A stretch of 64,000 bases of DNA from contig NZ_UHIL01000001.1 of NCBI RefSeq assembly GCF_900460535.1, positions 1,984,001 through 2,048,000 on the forward strand. Direction: 5' to 3'. Below the pieces are notes generated by a model. That model did not search any database and was not told the DNA's origin. It worked only from the letters and a program-made list of their open reading frames with translations. Positions 8,322 to 16,949 of this stretch are shown here, one piece after another; position 1 is the first letter of the stretch; every line of letters begins with the position of its first letter. The translations under genes and the position numbers were made by a program. Source of the stretch: Vibrio parahaemolyticus (GTDB lineage: Bacteria; Pseudomonadota; Gammaproteobacteria; Enterobacterales; Vibrionaceae).

Positions 8322-9509
8322 ATGGATCCCATACTGGAAGTTAAGGGACTTTATAAAGTGTTTGGAGAAGCTCCGGAGCGAGCATTCTCACTCATCGAAA
8401 AAGGCGTTGATAAAGACGATATTTTTGAACAAACTGGCTTAACCGTTGGCGTCAACGATGTATCTCTGACCATCAATGAAGGCGAGATTTTTGTCATTAT
8501 GGGTCTCTCTGGCTCAGGAAAATCCACTCTCGTTCGACTTCTCAATCGACTCATTGAACCCACCAAAGGCAGTGTTTACCTCAAAGGGAAAGACATTGCT
8601 CACATCTCCGAAGAAGAACTGCGCGAAGTTCGTCGGAACAACATTTCAATGGTTTTTCAAAATTTTGCGCTCATGCCCCACATGTCGGTGATAGAAAATG
8701 CCGCTTTCGGCCTGGAACTCGCAGGCGTCGATGTGACTGCTCGCCACGAAAGTGCATTATCAGCGTTGCAGAGAGTTGGATTAGATACCTACGCTGAATC
8801 GTTTCCTGATGAACTATCAGGTGGTATGAAGCAGCGTGTCGGTCTTGCCCGCGCCCTAGCTTGCGACCCCGATATTTTGCTGATGGATGAAGCGTTCTCA
8901 GCGCTCGATCCTTTGATTCGTTCTGAAATGCAGGATGAATTGATTCGTCTGCAAAATGACGATAAACGCACCATCGTATTCATTTCGCACGACTTGGACG
9001 AAGCCATGCGCATCGGTGACCGAATTGCCATCATGCAAAACGGCGAAGTTGTGCAAGTCGGCACACCAGATGAAATTCTTCATAACCCCGCCAATGATTA
9101 TGTCGAGGCGTTTTTCCGCGGCGTTAATGTCGCCAGCGTGCTAACCGTCAAAGATATTGCGCGCAAGAAGCCCGCTGCGGTATTCAAGAAATCCGAACAC
9201 GACGGCCCTGGCTCTGCCATGCAAATCTTGATGGATCACGACCGTGATTACGGCATCGTCGTAGATAAATCTAGCCGATATTCCGGCATCGTTTCTCTCG
9301 ACTCCTTACGCTTAGCCCACAAGGAAAATCGCTCCTTGGCCAGCGCACAATTAGAAGATGACGTGACCCTTCAGCCCGACCAGTCTGTGAATGACATTCT
9401 CGGCATCGTAGCGAGCGTTCCTTATGCTGTGCCAGTAGTCGATGAGCAAGGAACCTATTTTGGTGTCGTGACGAAGTCGCGTCTTCTGCAAACACTCGAT
9501 AAGGATTAA
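8322..9509 (+). CDS. proV: Glycine betaine/proline ABC transporter, ATP-binding subunit
   Basis: ATPase of the ProU-type osmoprotectant importer at the inner face of the cytoplasmic membrane. In 395 residues it shows Walker [10 protein letters not shown] (about residue 65), Q-loop [10 protein letters not shown], signature [15 protein letters not shown], Walker [15 protein letters not shown] and the switch His in FISHDLDEA. The C-terminal ~120 residues form a CBS pair, which in OpuA/ProV proteins senses ionic strength or nucleotides. The N-terminal segment with [15 protein letters not shown] is the usual ProV extension. Start ATG is preceded by AAAGGA. First gene of proVWX; only 3 bp separate it from proW. 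Confidence 0.96.
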   Translation: MDPILEVKGLYKVFGEAPERAFSLIEKGVDKDDIFEQTGLTVGVNDVSLTINEGEIFVIMGLSGSGKSTLVRLLNRLIEPTKGSVYLKGKDIAHISEEELREVRRNNISMVFQNFALMPHMSVIENAAFGLELAGVDVTARHESALSALQRVGLDTYAESFPDELSGGMKQRVGLARALACDPDILLMDEAFSALDPLIRSEMQDELIRLQNDDKRTIVFISHDLDEAMRIGDRIAIMQNGEVVQVGTPDEILHNPANDYVEAFFRGVNVASVLTVKDIARKKPAAVFKKSEHDGPGSAMQILMDHDRDYGIVVDKSSRYSGIVSLDSLRLAHKENRSLASAQLEDDVTLQPDQSVNDILGIVASVPYAVPVVDEQGTYFGVVTKSRLLQTLDKD

Positions 9510-9512
9510 ACG

Positions 9513-10598
9513 ATGTCTACAGAGCAAACAAATAACGATCCTTGGTCGCAAACCGCACCAACACAAGAAGACCCGTGGTCACAAGGTAGTGAGGCCGCAA
9601 CTAACAACGATTGGTTGAACAGCGAAGCCGTGCAAGAGACACCTTTCGATATCATGAACCCATTTCAAGATGCCGTTCTCCCACTCGATAATTGGGTAGA
9701 ATCTGGGTTGAATTGGCTCGTTGAACATGGTCGCCCTGTTTTTCAAGCCATACGAGTTCCGATCGATTTTATCTTGTCCTCATTCGAAACCGCGTTAGTC
9801 TCTACGCCGTCACCGATTATGGTGCTGATCCTATTTTTACTCGCGTGGCAGTTTTCTAACTTCAAACTTGGTTTATCAACGCTAGTATCGCTAGTGTTCA
9901 TTGGCTTGATCGGCGCTTGGTCTCAAGCCATGACCACGCTCGCTTTGGTGCTCACTTCGGTGTTTTTCTGCTTGTTGATTGGCTTACCCATGGGGATCTG
10001 GCTAGCCAGAAGCCAAACCGCCGCCAAGTTTGTAAGACCAATATTGGATGCGATGCAGACCACCCCGGCGTTCGTCTATCTTGTTCCTATCGTGATGCTG
10101 TTTGGTATTGGTAACGTACCGGGCGTTGTCGTGACGATCATTTTCGCGCTACCGCCAGTGGTTCGATTGACCATTCTTGGGATTCAACAAGTACCGGAAG
10201 AGCTTATCGAAGCAGGTCACTCTTTTGGCGCAAACAAAAAGCAAATGCTGTATCGCATTCAATTGCCACTTGCGCTGCCAACGATCATGGCGGGCGTCAA
10301 CCAAACCTTAATGCTTTCTCTGTCGATGGTGGTTATCGCCTCGATGATCGCCGTGGGCGGTTTGGGTCAGATGGTGTTACGAGGCATCGGACGACTGGAC
10401 ATGGGTCTGGCCGCTGTCGGCGGTTTAGGCATTGTGATCCTCGCTATTTTGTTGGATCGCATTACACAAGAGCTTGGCGTCAACGCCGGCAATACCAAAC
10501 TTCGCTGGTACCATACCGGCCCTATCTCTTATCTGCTCAAATTTAAAACCAACAAGAACCAAAACGACCTAAAACTTAGGAGAAATACGAATGAATAA
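9513..10598 (+). CDS. proW: Glycine betaine/proline ABC transporter, permease subunit
   Basis: Integral membrane permease of ProU. The 361-residue protein starts with a ~50-residue hydrophilic, Asn/Gln/Ser-rich cytoplasmic tail, as in E. coli ProW. Hydrophobic segments and the BPD_transp_1 EAA loop ([33 protein letters not shown]) follow. It starts 3 bp after proV and its end overlaps the proX start by 8 bp, so the three genes are translationally coupled. Confidence 0.95.
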   Translation: MSTEQTNNDPWSQTAPTQEDPWSQGSEAATNNDWLNSEAVQETPFDIMNPFQDAVLPLDNWVESGLNWLVEHGRPVFQAIRVPIDFILSSFETALVSTPSPIMVLILFLLAWQFSNFKLGLSTLVSLVFIGLIGAWSQAMTTLALVLTSVFFCLLIGLPMGIWLARSQTAAKFVRPILDAMQTTPAFVYLVPIVMLFGIGNVPGVVVTIIFALPPVVRLTILGIQQVPEELIEAGHSFGANKKQMLYRIQLPLALPTIMAGVNQTLMLSLSMVVIASMIAVGGLGQMVLRGIGRLDMGLAAVGGLGIVILAILLDRITQELGVNAGNTKLRWYHTGPISYLLKFKTNKNQNDLKLRRNTNE

Positions 10599-11598
10599 TT
10601 CATGGAAGAAAGCGCTGTCTGTCGGCGCGCTAAGCGCAATCGCATTTTCGACTTACGGCTTTGCCGGAGAGTTACCGGGTGAAGGCGTCACGGTTCAACC
10701 TGTACAGTCCACTGTCGCTGAAGAGACGTTCCAAACGTTGATCGTAAATCGTGCTCTGGAAGCTTTGGGTTACGATGTCCAACCAACCAAAGAAGTGGAT
10801 TACAACGTCGGTTACACCTCGATAGCAAAAGGTGATGCAACGTTCTTAGCGGTTGGCTGGTTCCCGCTCCATGCAGACAAATACACCATGTCAGGTGGTG
10901 ATGATAAGTTTTTCCGAGAAGGCCAATACGTCAGTGGCGCAGCGCAAGGCTACCTCATCGATAAGAAAACCGCCGAGAAATACGGCATTACGAACATTGG
11001 TCAGTTAAAAGATCCAAAATTGGCGAAGTTATTCGACGCAAATGGCGATGGCAAAGCCGATCTTACCGGCTGTAACCCAGGTTGGGGGTGTGAAATGGTG
11101 GTAGAGCATCAGTTGGACGCGTTCAAACTTCGTGACACTGTCACTCACAACCAAGGTAACTACGCCGCAATCATTGCTGATACAATCTCCCGCTACAAAA
11201 AAGGCGACCCAATTCTTTACTACACATGGACACCGTATTGGGTAAGTGGCGTACTTGTTCCGGGTAAAGACGTCGTTTGGCTAGAGGTGCCATTCTCGTC
11301 TCTTCCTGGTGAACGTAAAGACATCGACACCACACTGAAAAACGGCAAAAACTACGGTTTTGAAATGAACTCTATGCGCATCGTCGCGAACAAAGAGTTC
11401 ACAGAGAAGAACCCATCGGCAGCGAAACTGTTCGAAATCATCAAACTGAATATCAATGATGTCAGCGCTCAAAACATGATGATGAGCCAAGGTAAAAATA
11501 GCGCGGCAGACATCGAAGCGCACGTAAATGGCTGGATTAAAGCCAACCAAACAACCTTTGATGGTTGGATTGAAGAAGCGAAGAAAGCGGCAATGTAA
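10591..11598 (+). CDS. proX: Glycine betaine/proline ABC transporter, periplasmic binding protein
   Basis: Periplasmic substrate-binding protein of ProU. The 335-residue precursor begins with a signal peptide of about 26 residues ending TYGFA before GELPGEG. The mature part shows the OpuAC-type fold with aromatic stretches ([21 protein letters not shown]) that form the quaternary-ammonium box, and a CNPGWGCE motif typical of ProX with two Cys. The start overlaps proW by 8 nt and has AGGAGAAA upstream. A strong terminator follows about 70 bp downstream, so the operon ends here. Confidence 0.95.
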   Translation: MNNSWKKALSVGALSAIAFSTYGFAGELPGEGVTVQPVQSTVAEETFQTLIVNRALEALGYDVQPTKEVDYNVGYTSIAKGDATFLAVGWFPLHADKYTMSGGDDKFFREGQYVSGAAQGYLIDKKTAEKYGITNIGQLKDPKLAKLFDANGDGKADLTGCNPGWGCEMVVEHQLDAFKLRDTVTHNQGNYAAIIADTISRYKKGDPILYYTWTPYWVSGVLVPGKDVVWLEVPFSSLPGERKDIDTTLKNGKNYGFEMNSMRIVANKEFTEKNPSAAKLFEIIKLNINDVSAQNMMMSQGKNSAADIEAHVNGWIKANQTTFDGWIEEAKKAAM

Positions 11599-11664
11599 CG
11601 CCCAAAAACCTTAAGAAACCGCTAAAGCTTTAGCGTATCTTTGGTTCCTCAGTGAGAAAATGAA

Positions 11665-11697
11665 AAGCCAGTCGATTATTTAGACTGGCTTTTTTAT
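11665..11697 (+). terminator. Rho-independent terminator of proVWX
   Basis: AAGCCAGTC paired with GACTGGCTT around a 9-nt loop, followed by a T run, 67 bp after proX. Confidence 0.85.
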
Positions 11698-11811
11698 TTA
11701 GATTACTCAAGAAAACATCGTATTAATATCAACCACATACCAGCACAAAACCCCAAAAGGCACTGCCATTTAAGCCTTCCTGTCGTTAAATAATTTATCA
11801 AAATTTCATTC

Positions 11812-11828
11812 CTTAAGAATTTCTTAAG
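11812..11828 (+). promoter_or_regulatory. PmrA-type box upstream of the hemolysin/lipid-enzyme operon
   Basis: CTTAAG-AATTT-CTTAAG, an exact match to the known PmrA/BasR direct-repeat consensus YTTAAK-N5-CTTAAK. It lies 48 bp before the ATG of the first operon gene. A TTTTAT hexamer starting at 11837 could be the -10 element, which places the box over the -35 region as in PmrA-activated promoters. A PmrA-like regulator is encoded by the same operon. Confidence 0.7.
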
Positions 11829-11875
11829 TTTCGCGTTTTATTTTGTTGATAACTACTCAAACAAAGGAAGCGCTC

Positions 11876-12487
11876 ATGAAACACCATGCACAAACTTCTG
11901 CAGATGGCTTTACTTTAGACATCGTTTATCCAATGCATCCGCTTTGGAGCCAAGTTATCGAGCATGTTTCTCAGCGTTATCAAGAAGCATTCTTTGCCGA
12001 GCTAAAACAATTTATGCCGGCGTATTTAACCCTCATTGAAGGCGGCCAAATTATTTCCGTATGCGGCTTTCGCATCGCCGAAGATGAGCCCTTGTTCCTT
12101 GAACAGTATTTAGAAGACGACGCCCAAAAGCTGGTTTCTAACGTATTTAACTGCGACGTAAAACGTTCGAACTTAGTGGAATTCGGTCACTTGGCATCTT
12201 TCGCTAAGGGCATGTCATCTCTTCACTTCTACCTCATCGCAGAAATGCTGGTCAACCTCGGTTTTGAATGGTGCATCTTCACCGCGACAGACCCACTTCA
12301 CGCCATGATGGCGCGCTTAGGATTGGAGCCTCATATCATCGCGCAGGCCGATCAAAACAAAGTCCCCGATGCCGAGTCCACTTGGGGGTCATACTACGAA
12401 CATCAACCGCGTGTGTTAGCTGGCAATTTGCAAAAAGGACTAGAGCGTCTTCGATTAGTCCAAGAAAGAAAACGCAAACAAGCCTAG
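11876..12487 (+). CDS. Thermostable hemolysin (delta-VPH) family protein
   Basis: A 203-residue protein of the T_hemolysin (PF12261) family, named after the V. parahaemolyticus delta-VPH gene product. I see no signal peptide and no membrane segment. The layout (hydrophobic strand, conserved VEFGHLASF, then LIAEMLVNLGFEWCIFTATDPLHAMMARLGLEPH) looks like a GNAT/acyltransferase-type fold rather than a pore-former. The ATG at 11876 is chosen for AAAGGAAG five nt upstream; an in-frame TTG 33 nt earlier lacks a good site. It is the first gene of an operon with an acyl-AMP ligase-like enzyme, a putative diiron oxidase and an SDR, so a biosynthetic acyl-transfer role is plausible. The hemolysin label rests on historical activity. 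Confidence 0.88.
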   Translation: MKHHAQTSADGFTLDIVYPMHPLWSQVIEHVSQRYQEAFFAELKQFMPAYLTLIEGGQIISVCGFRIAEDEPLFLEQYLEDDAQKLVSNVFNCDVKRSNLVEFGHLASFAKGMSSLHFYLIAEMLVNLGFEWCIFTATDPLHAMMARLGLEPHIIAQADQNKVPDAESTWGSYYEHQPRVLAGNLQKGLERLRLVQERKRKQA

Positions 12488-12567
12488 ATAGAAAAGTAAA
12501 CGTCGTTAAAACCGCAAACACAACCAGAACAACTTGGTTAAACACAACGCCAGAATATAGGTGATGT

Positions 12568-14127
12568 ATGAATATTCTCCTCGATGCCATTACAAAATGG
12601 GCAAAAACGACACCAGATCGAGTAGCACTTGTCGGCTACGAAGCGAATCAAACGGTTGAACTGACTTACTCTGAATTGTTAAACAAGATCGAACTCGTTG
12701 CCGCCGAGCTTATTACACAGAACATCAAAGCACTCGCGCTACGCGCAGAAAACAGCATTGATTGGGCCATTGTTGATTTGGCGGCGATGACGGCAGACAT
12801 AGTCGTCGTGCCTATTCCGACTTTTTTCTCTGATGCACAAGTTGAACATACATTAGAGCAATCAGGCGTCGATGCTTTAGTTGGCGATTGGCAAGCATGG
12901 TTGGCTTCTCATCCTAAGCAAAGCTTTAACCAGCAAGACCATCCGTTTTCCATTGCAAATTTGCCTTTGCTGCGTCGTAACCAGTTGGGAGATGAAGATA
13001 CACAGGTAGCTTATCTACCAGAAACCGGAAAAATCACATTTACGTCGGGCTCGACTGGTCAGCCTAAAGGCGTGTGTTTAAGCAATGATCATTTGTGTTT
13101 GGTGGCGAAATCGCTCGCCGACGCAGTAAACGGCACGGCGCACTCACACTTAGTGCTGCTTCCGTTATCGACGCTTCTCGAGAACATAACCGGCGTTTAT
13201 GTTCCACTCATGTTGGGCGTGACGTCATATATTTTACCCGGAGAGCAAACTGGCTTACTCGGTTCAAGCCAATTCGAACCGCGTCTGTTTGCACAAGCAT
13301 TAGCGACCATCAAACCAGAAAGCTTAGTGCTAACACCGGCTTTATTGCTTTCGCTCATTCATATCGCGAAACAGCAGCCCTCTCTTGTGGGTTCTCTAAA
13401 ATTTGTCGCCGTTGGCGGCGCAAGAGTGTCGTCGCAACTGATTAATACCGCGCATGCGCTGAACATCCCTGCGTTTGAAGGTTATGGCTTGTCTGAATGT
13501 GGATCCGTCGTTTGTTTGAATACACCAGCCACATTTAAAGCAGGAACGTGTGGCAAACCACTTCCCCACGCTCAGATTCGTATCGCAGAAGATGGTGAAC
13601 TGCTCGTCAAAGGCAACGTTGCTCTTGGCTATTTGAATGAGCCGTTTACTCAAGAATGGTTAGCGACTGGCGACTTAGCCCAAATTGACGCGCAAGGTTT
13701 TGTCACTCTCTCAGGACGCAAGAAGAACCTTATCGTCACCGCATACGGCAGAAATGTCTCACCGGAGTGGATTGAATCAGAAGCGTTGGCGTTTTTGCCG
13801 ATGACGCCACTGATCGTTACAGGTGATAGCCAACAAACATTATGTGCAGTCATTGCCAATAGCGAAGACGTCGAAGCAAAGGTTCATGCATTAAACCGAA
13901 CCCTACCCGATTATGCTCAAATCCGAACCTTATTGCTGCTGGACAACCCACGAGCCATCTCTGGTTGGTACACGGATAACGGCAAGCTCAAACGAAATCA
14001 AATTGAACATGATGTGGCTCAGTTATTAGCGTGCACAACGCCTGAATTAACGCTGCAAGCGCAAAAGATCCAACGCATCGATTTGCCCTTTCAGCAACAC
14101 ATTACGTCTTTCCAAACTGCATCTTAG
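12568..14127 (+). CDS. AMP-dependent acyl-CoA/acyl-AMP ligase family enzyme
   Basis: ANL-superfamily adenylating enzyme of 519 residues. Core motifs: A3 FTSGSTGQPKGVCLS (residues ~150-165), A5 GYGLSECGSVV, A7/A8 ATGDLAQIDAQGFVTLSGRKKNLIVTAYGRNVSPEWIE, and a C-terminal NGKLKRN supplying the A10 lysine. It therefore probably activates a carboxylic acid, likely a fatty acid, as acyl-AMP and possibly transfers it to CoA. The substrate cannot be read from the sequence. No carrier domain is fused. It lies 80 bp after the T_hemolysin gene and 25 bp before the oxidase gene, in the same operon. Confidence 0.88.
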   Translation: MNILLDAITKWAKTTPDRVALVGYEANQTVELTYSELLNKIELVAAELITQNIKALALRAENSIDWAIVDLAAMTADIVVVPIPTFFSDAQVEHTLEQSGVDALVGDWQAWLASHPKQSFNQQDHPFSIANLPLLRRNQLGDEDTQVAYLPETGKITFTSGSTGQPKGVCLSNDHLCLVAKSLADAVNGTAHSHLVLLPLSTLLENITGVYVPLMLGVTSYILPGEQTGLLGSSQFEPRLFAQALATIKPESLVLTPALLLSLIHIAKQQPSLVGSLKFVAVGGARVSSQLINTAHALNIPAFEGYGLSECGSVVCLNTPATFKAGTCGKPLPHAQIRIAEDGELLVKGNVALGYLNEPFTQEWLATGDLAQIDAQGFVTLSGRKKNLIVTAYGRNVSPEWIESEALAFLPMTPLIVTGDSQQTLCAVIANSEDVEAKVHALNRTLPDYAQIRTLLLLDNPRAISGWYTDNGKLKRNQIEHDVAQLLACTTPELTLQAQKIQRIDLPFQQHITSFQTAS

Positions 14128-14152
14128 TTAACGGCTTCTTAAGGAGAAGGTT

Positions 14153-14836
14153 ATGACTTTATTTTTCGAACAACTCAAAAAAAGCACTGCCGCTGCTCAA
14201 CAAGCGATGTTAACTGCGCCAGTCATCGCAGACGTTCAACAAGGCAACATTTCCAAAGATATGTATATCGCCTTTCTAACCCAAGCTTACCATCACGTTA
14301 AGCACACCGTTCCCTTGCTGATGGCGTGTGGAGGCCGACTATCTGGCGAATACGAATGGGTACGAGACGCCATTGCCGAATACATCGAGGAAGAGAAAGG
14401 CCATCAAGAATGGATTTTAAATGACATTAAAGCATGTGGCGGTGATGCCGAAGCAGTGCGCAACAACAAAGATGTAGGTCAAGTCGGTGCGCCGATTGAA
14501 TTGATGGTTTCCTACCTTTACCACAACATTGACCGCCACAACCCACTCGCGCTGTTTGGCATGGTGTGGGTATTAGAAGGCACCAGCGTCGGTATTGGTG
14601 GCCAAATGGCAGAAAAAATCCAGTCAACGCTAAGCCTACCGCCTTCAGCAATGACTTACCTAGTTTCACACAGCGTGTTAGACCAAGATCATCTGCAATT
14701 TTTTGAATCACTGATGAACAAAATCACCAAAGTGGAAGATCAACAAGTCATCATCGACTCCGCAAAAATGGTGTTCGCATTGTACGGACAAATGCTGCGC
14801 TCTTTGCCTTCCTTCTCAACCCAACAAGCGGCGTGA
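14153..14836 (+). CDS. Heme-oxygenase-like (TenA/CADD/UndA-type) putative diiron oxidase
   Basis: An all-helical 227-residue protein of the TenA/PqqC/heme-oxygenase-like superfamily. Candidate metal ligands fit the HDO diiron pattern: E81-x-x-H84 (in IEEEKGHQEW), E142 (VLEGTS) and H173-x-x-x-D177-x-x-H180 (SHSVLDQDH). A conserved AYHHVKHTVPL lies near residue 46. Characterised HDO enzymes with similar ligand sets (UndA, CADD/BesC-type) oxidise or cleave fatty acids and amino acids with O2. TenA-type thiaminase function is unlikely given the neighbours and ligands. The gene has AAGGAGAAG upstream of its ATG and sits between the ligase and the SDR. Confidence 0.78.
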   Translation: MTLFFEQLKKSTAAAQQAMLTAPVIADVQQGNISKDMYIAFLTQAYHHVKHTVPLLMACGGRLSGEYEWVRDAIAEYIEEEKGHQEWILNDIKACGGDAEAVRNNKDVGQVGAPIELMVSYLYHNIDRHNPLALFGMVWVLEGTSVGIGGQMAEKIQSTLSLPPSAMTYLVSHSVLDQDHLQFFESLMNKITKVEDQQVIIDSAKMVFALYGQMLRSLPSFSTQQAA

Positions 14837-14844
14837 GGTGAAGC

Positions 14845-15639
14845 ATGATCATTAACAACAGCACCATTCTCCTGACAGGCGCAACGGGCGGAATTGGGCA
14901 AGCCATCGCGCAAGAGTTAGCAAAACGCGGTGCTAGCCTCATTCTTGTTGGGCGAAACGAAGAGAGCTTGCAAACACTACAGCGTGAACTGTCAAATCCA
15001 GAACGTCATGACGTAGTCGTTGCAGACATCACCTCATCAGAAGGATTAACAGCGATTAAAGATCGAGCGCGCCAACATCAAAAAGTGGACGCCCTGATTA
15101 ACAATGCGGGCAGCAACGATTTCTCGTTGTTAAGCCACAAACGACCAACGCAGATTGCAGACGAAATCCAACTCAATCTCGTTGCGCCGATGCTGCTATG
15201 CCAGTCGGCGTTAACGTGGTTAAAACAGCCTGGGGTGATTCTCAATATAGGTTCAACATTCGGCTCAATTGGCTACCCAGGCTATACCTCCTATTGCGCG
15301 GCAAAAGCGGGGTTGCACCGTTTCACCGAATCGCTCGACAGAGAGCTGTTCGCAACCGGAATCCGTGCGCTGTATTTGGCACCAAGAGCGACAGAAACCT
15401 CACTCAATAGCGATGCCGTCAATGAAATGAATCGACAGCTGGGTAACAAAACGGACTCGCCGCAAGTTGTAGCCGATCACGTTGTCACCATGTTGGAAAA
15501 AGAAATTTCCGCGAAATGGATTGGTTGGCCAGAAAAGCTTTTTGCACGCATCAATCAACTGCTTCCAAGCGTGGTTTCTTCTGCGATTCGTAAGCAACAA
15601 GAAACCATTCACCAATACGTAAACCGAGTCAGTCATTGA
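14845..15639 (+). CDS. Short-chain dehydrogenase/reductase
   Basis: Classical SDR of 264 residues. It has the nucleotide-binding TGATGGIGQAIA motif at residues ~11-22, an NNAGSND motif, a catalytic Ser in LNIGSTFGSIG and YxxxK in YCAAKAG. VGRNEES after beta-2 (Arg after Gly) suggests an NADP(H) preference. The C-terminal region (KEISAKWIGWPEKLFARINQLLPSVV) resembles SDRs acting on lipid substrates near membranes. It follows the oxidase by 8 bp, and its stop lies 14 bp before the next ATG. The likely role is reduction or oxidation of the operon's product. Confidence 0.87.
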   Translation: MIINNSTILLTGATGGIGQAIAQELAKRGASLILVGRNEESLQTLQRELSNPERHDVVVADITSSEGLTAIKDRARQHQKVDALINNAGSNDFSLLSHKRPTQIADEIQLNLVAPMLLCQSALTWLKQPGVILNIGSTFGSIGYPGYTSYCAAKAGLHRFTESLDRELFATGIRALYLAPRATETSLNSDAVNEMNRQLGNKTDSPQVVADHVVTMLEKEISAKWIGWPEKLFARINQLLPSVVSSAIRKQQETIHQYVNRVSH

Positions 15640-15653
15640 AGAGGACATGGACG

Positions 15654-16289
15654 ATGAATACCAAACAACTACTTTGCGCTTTAACGGTTTGTTCAACGTT
15701 AGCTTCGACCGCTGCGTTGGCAGGTAATGATCCACTGCAACAGATTCAAAAGAAATGGGCGGAATGTCAGTACAGCACGCCCGATGGTGACGAAAAGGAA
15801 CAATGCTTCCATCGTGCGATTGCCAAAACCAGTATTTATCTCGACAGAGAACCCGGCAATCCCGAACTCACTGTTTGGCTGGCAATCAATAAAGCATCGC
15901 TGGCTGGTGCTCAAGGTGGCTTAGGTGCCCTATCACTAGCCAAAGAAGCCAAATCTTTACTCGAAGGGGTAATTGCAACGTCACCGCAAACGCTTGATGG
16001 CTCTGCATACACCAGTTTAGGTTCTTTGTATTACAAAGTTCCGGGGTGGCCAATTGGCTTTGGTGATGACGATAAAGCCGAAAAAATGTTGAAAAAAGCG
16101 TTAGAGATCAATCCAAAAGGCATCGATCCGAACTATTTTTATGGAGACTTCCTTGCAGAAGAAGGTCGAGACAAAGAAGCGAAAGTGTATTTGACTCGCG
16201 CAATGCAGGCGTCACCTCGCCCTGACCGACCATTGGCGGACAAAGGCCGAAAACTGGAAATTGAAGCGACTCTTGGGAGATTGAAATAA
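15654..16289 (+). CDS. Periplasmic TPR-containing protein
   Basis: A 211-residue protein with a signal peptide (MNTKQLLCALTVCSTLASTAALA) and a mature part built of TPR-like helices: ELTVWLAINKASLAG, YTSLGSLYYKVPGWPIGFGDDDKAEKMLKKALEINP and YFYGDFLAEEGRDKEAKVYLTRAMQASP. I choose the ATG at 15654 because GAGGA lies seven nt upstream and it opens directly onto the signal peptide; the in-frame TTG at 15636 overlaps the SDR stop. It probably acts as a periplasmic scaffold or sensor input. It sits 3 bp before the response regulator gene, tying the enzyme genes to the two-component system. Confidence 0.82.
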   Translation: MNTKQLLCALTVCSTLASTAALAGNDPLQQIQKKWAECQYSTPDGDEKEQCFHRAIAKTSIYLDREPGNPELTVWLAINKASLAGAQGGLGALSLAKEAKSLLEGVIATSPQTLDGSAYTSLGSLYYKVPGWPIGFGDDDKAEKMLKKALEINPKGIDPNYFYGDFLAEEGRDKEAKVYLTRAMQASPRPDRPLADKGRKLEIEATLGRLK

Positions 16290-16292
16290 TCT

Positions 16293-16949
16293 ATGCGCTT
16301 ATTACTCGTAGAAGATGACAAACTACTCGGTCAATCCATGGTGACTTCATTAAGTCGCCATGGGTACACCGTAGATTGGGTGGAAAAAGGGTCTGGCGTG
16401 ACTAGCGCACTCAAAACAGAAGCGTTCACTGCCGTAATTTTGGATCTCACTCTACCCGATATCGATGGATTGGAAGTTCTGCGTAATATTCGCAAAGGCG
16501 GATTTAAGCTCCCAGTGATGATACTTACCGCACGAGATGACATTCGCGATCGCGTTCAAGGCCTTGATGGCGGCGCAGATGATTACCTCGGAAAACCGTT
16601 TGCACTCGAAGAGTTGCTCGCTCGCTTGCGTGTGTTGATTCGCCGTCAATCCGGTAGTGCAGAAGAAATCATTCAAGTTGGTCAGTTATCTCTATCCTTA
16701 TCGGAACAAAGCATTTGCTACGATGACGCGCCGCTTAAACTCACTCGCAATGAATTTAAAATTCTCACCAGTTTGATGACGAACGCCGGACGCGTGCAAA
16801 GTAAGGAACAATTGCAACAATCACTACACGGCTGGGATGAAGGTTCAAGCGACAACGCGATAGAAGTTCACATTCATAACCTGCGTAAAAAAGCCCCCAA
16901 CGTCGCCATCAAGAACATTCGTGGTGTGGGGTACATTCTTGAAAAATAA
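16293..16949 (+). CDS. OmpR/PhoB-family response regulator, PmrA/QseB-like (CarR/VprA type)
   Basis: 218-residue response regulator. The receiver (residues 1-115) has acidic ED at 7-8, phospho-acceptor Asp in VILDLTLPDIDG (about residue 51), T in ILTARDD and K in LGKPF. The C-terminal winged helix (residues ~125-215) ends HIHNLRKKAPNVAIKNIRGVGYIL. The subfamily match is to PmrA/QseB, which includes the Vibrio CarR/VprA regulator. With a PmrA box at the head of its own operon, positive autoregulation is likely. It overlaps the kinase gene. Confidence 0.9.
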   Translation: MRLLLVEDDKLLGQSMVTSLSRHGYTVDWVEKGSGVTSALKTEAFTAVILDLTLPDIDGLEVLRNIRKGGFKLPVMILTARDDIRDRVQGLDGGADDYLGKPFALEELLARLRVLIRRQSGSAEEIIQVGQLSLSLSEQSICYDDAPLKLTRNEFKILTSLMTNAGRVQSKEQLQQSLHGWDEGSSDNAIEVHIHNLRKKAPNVAIKNIRGVGYILEK

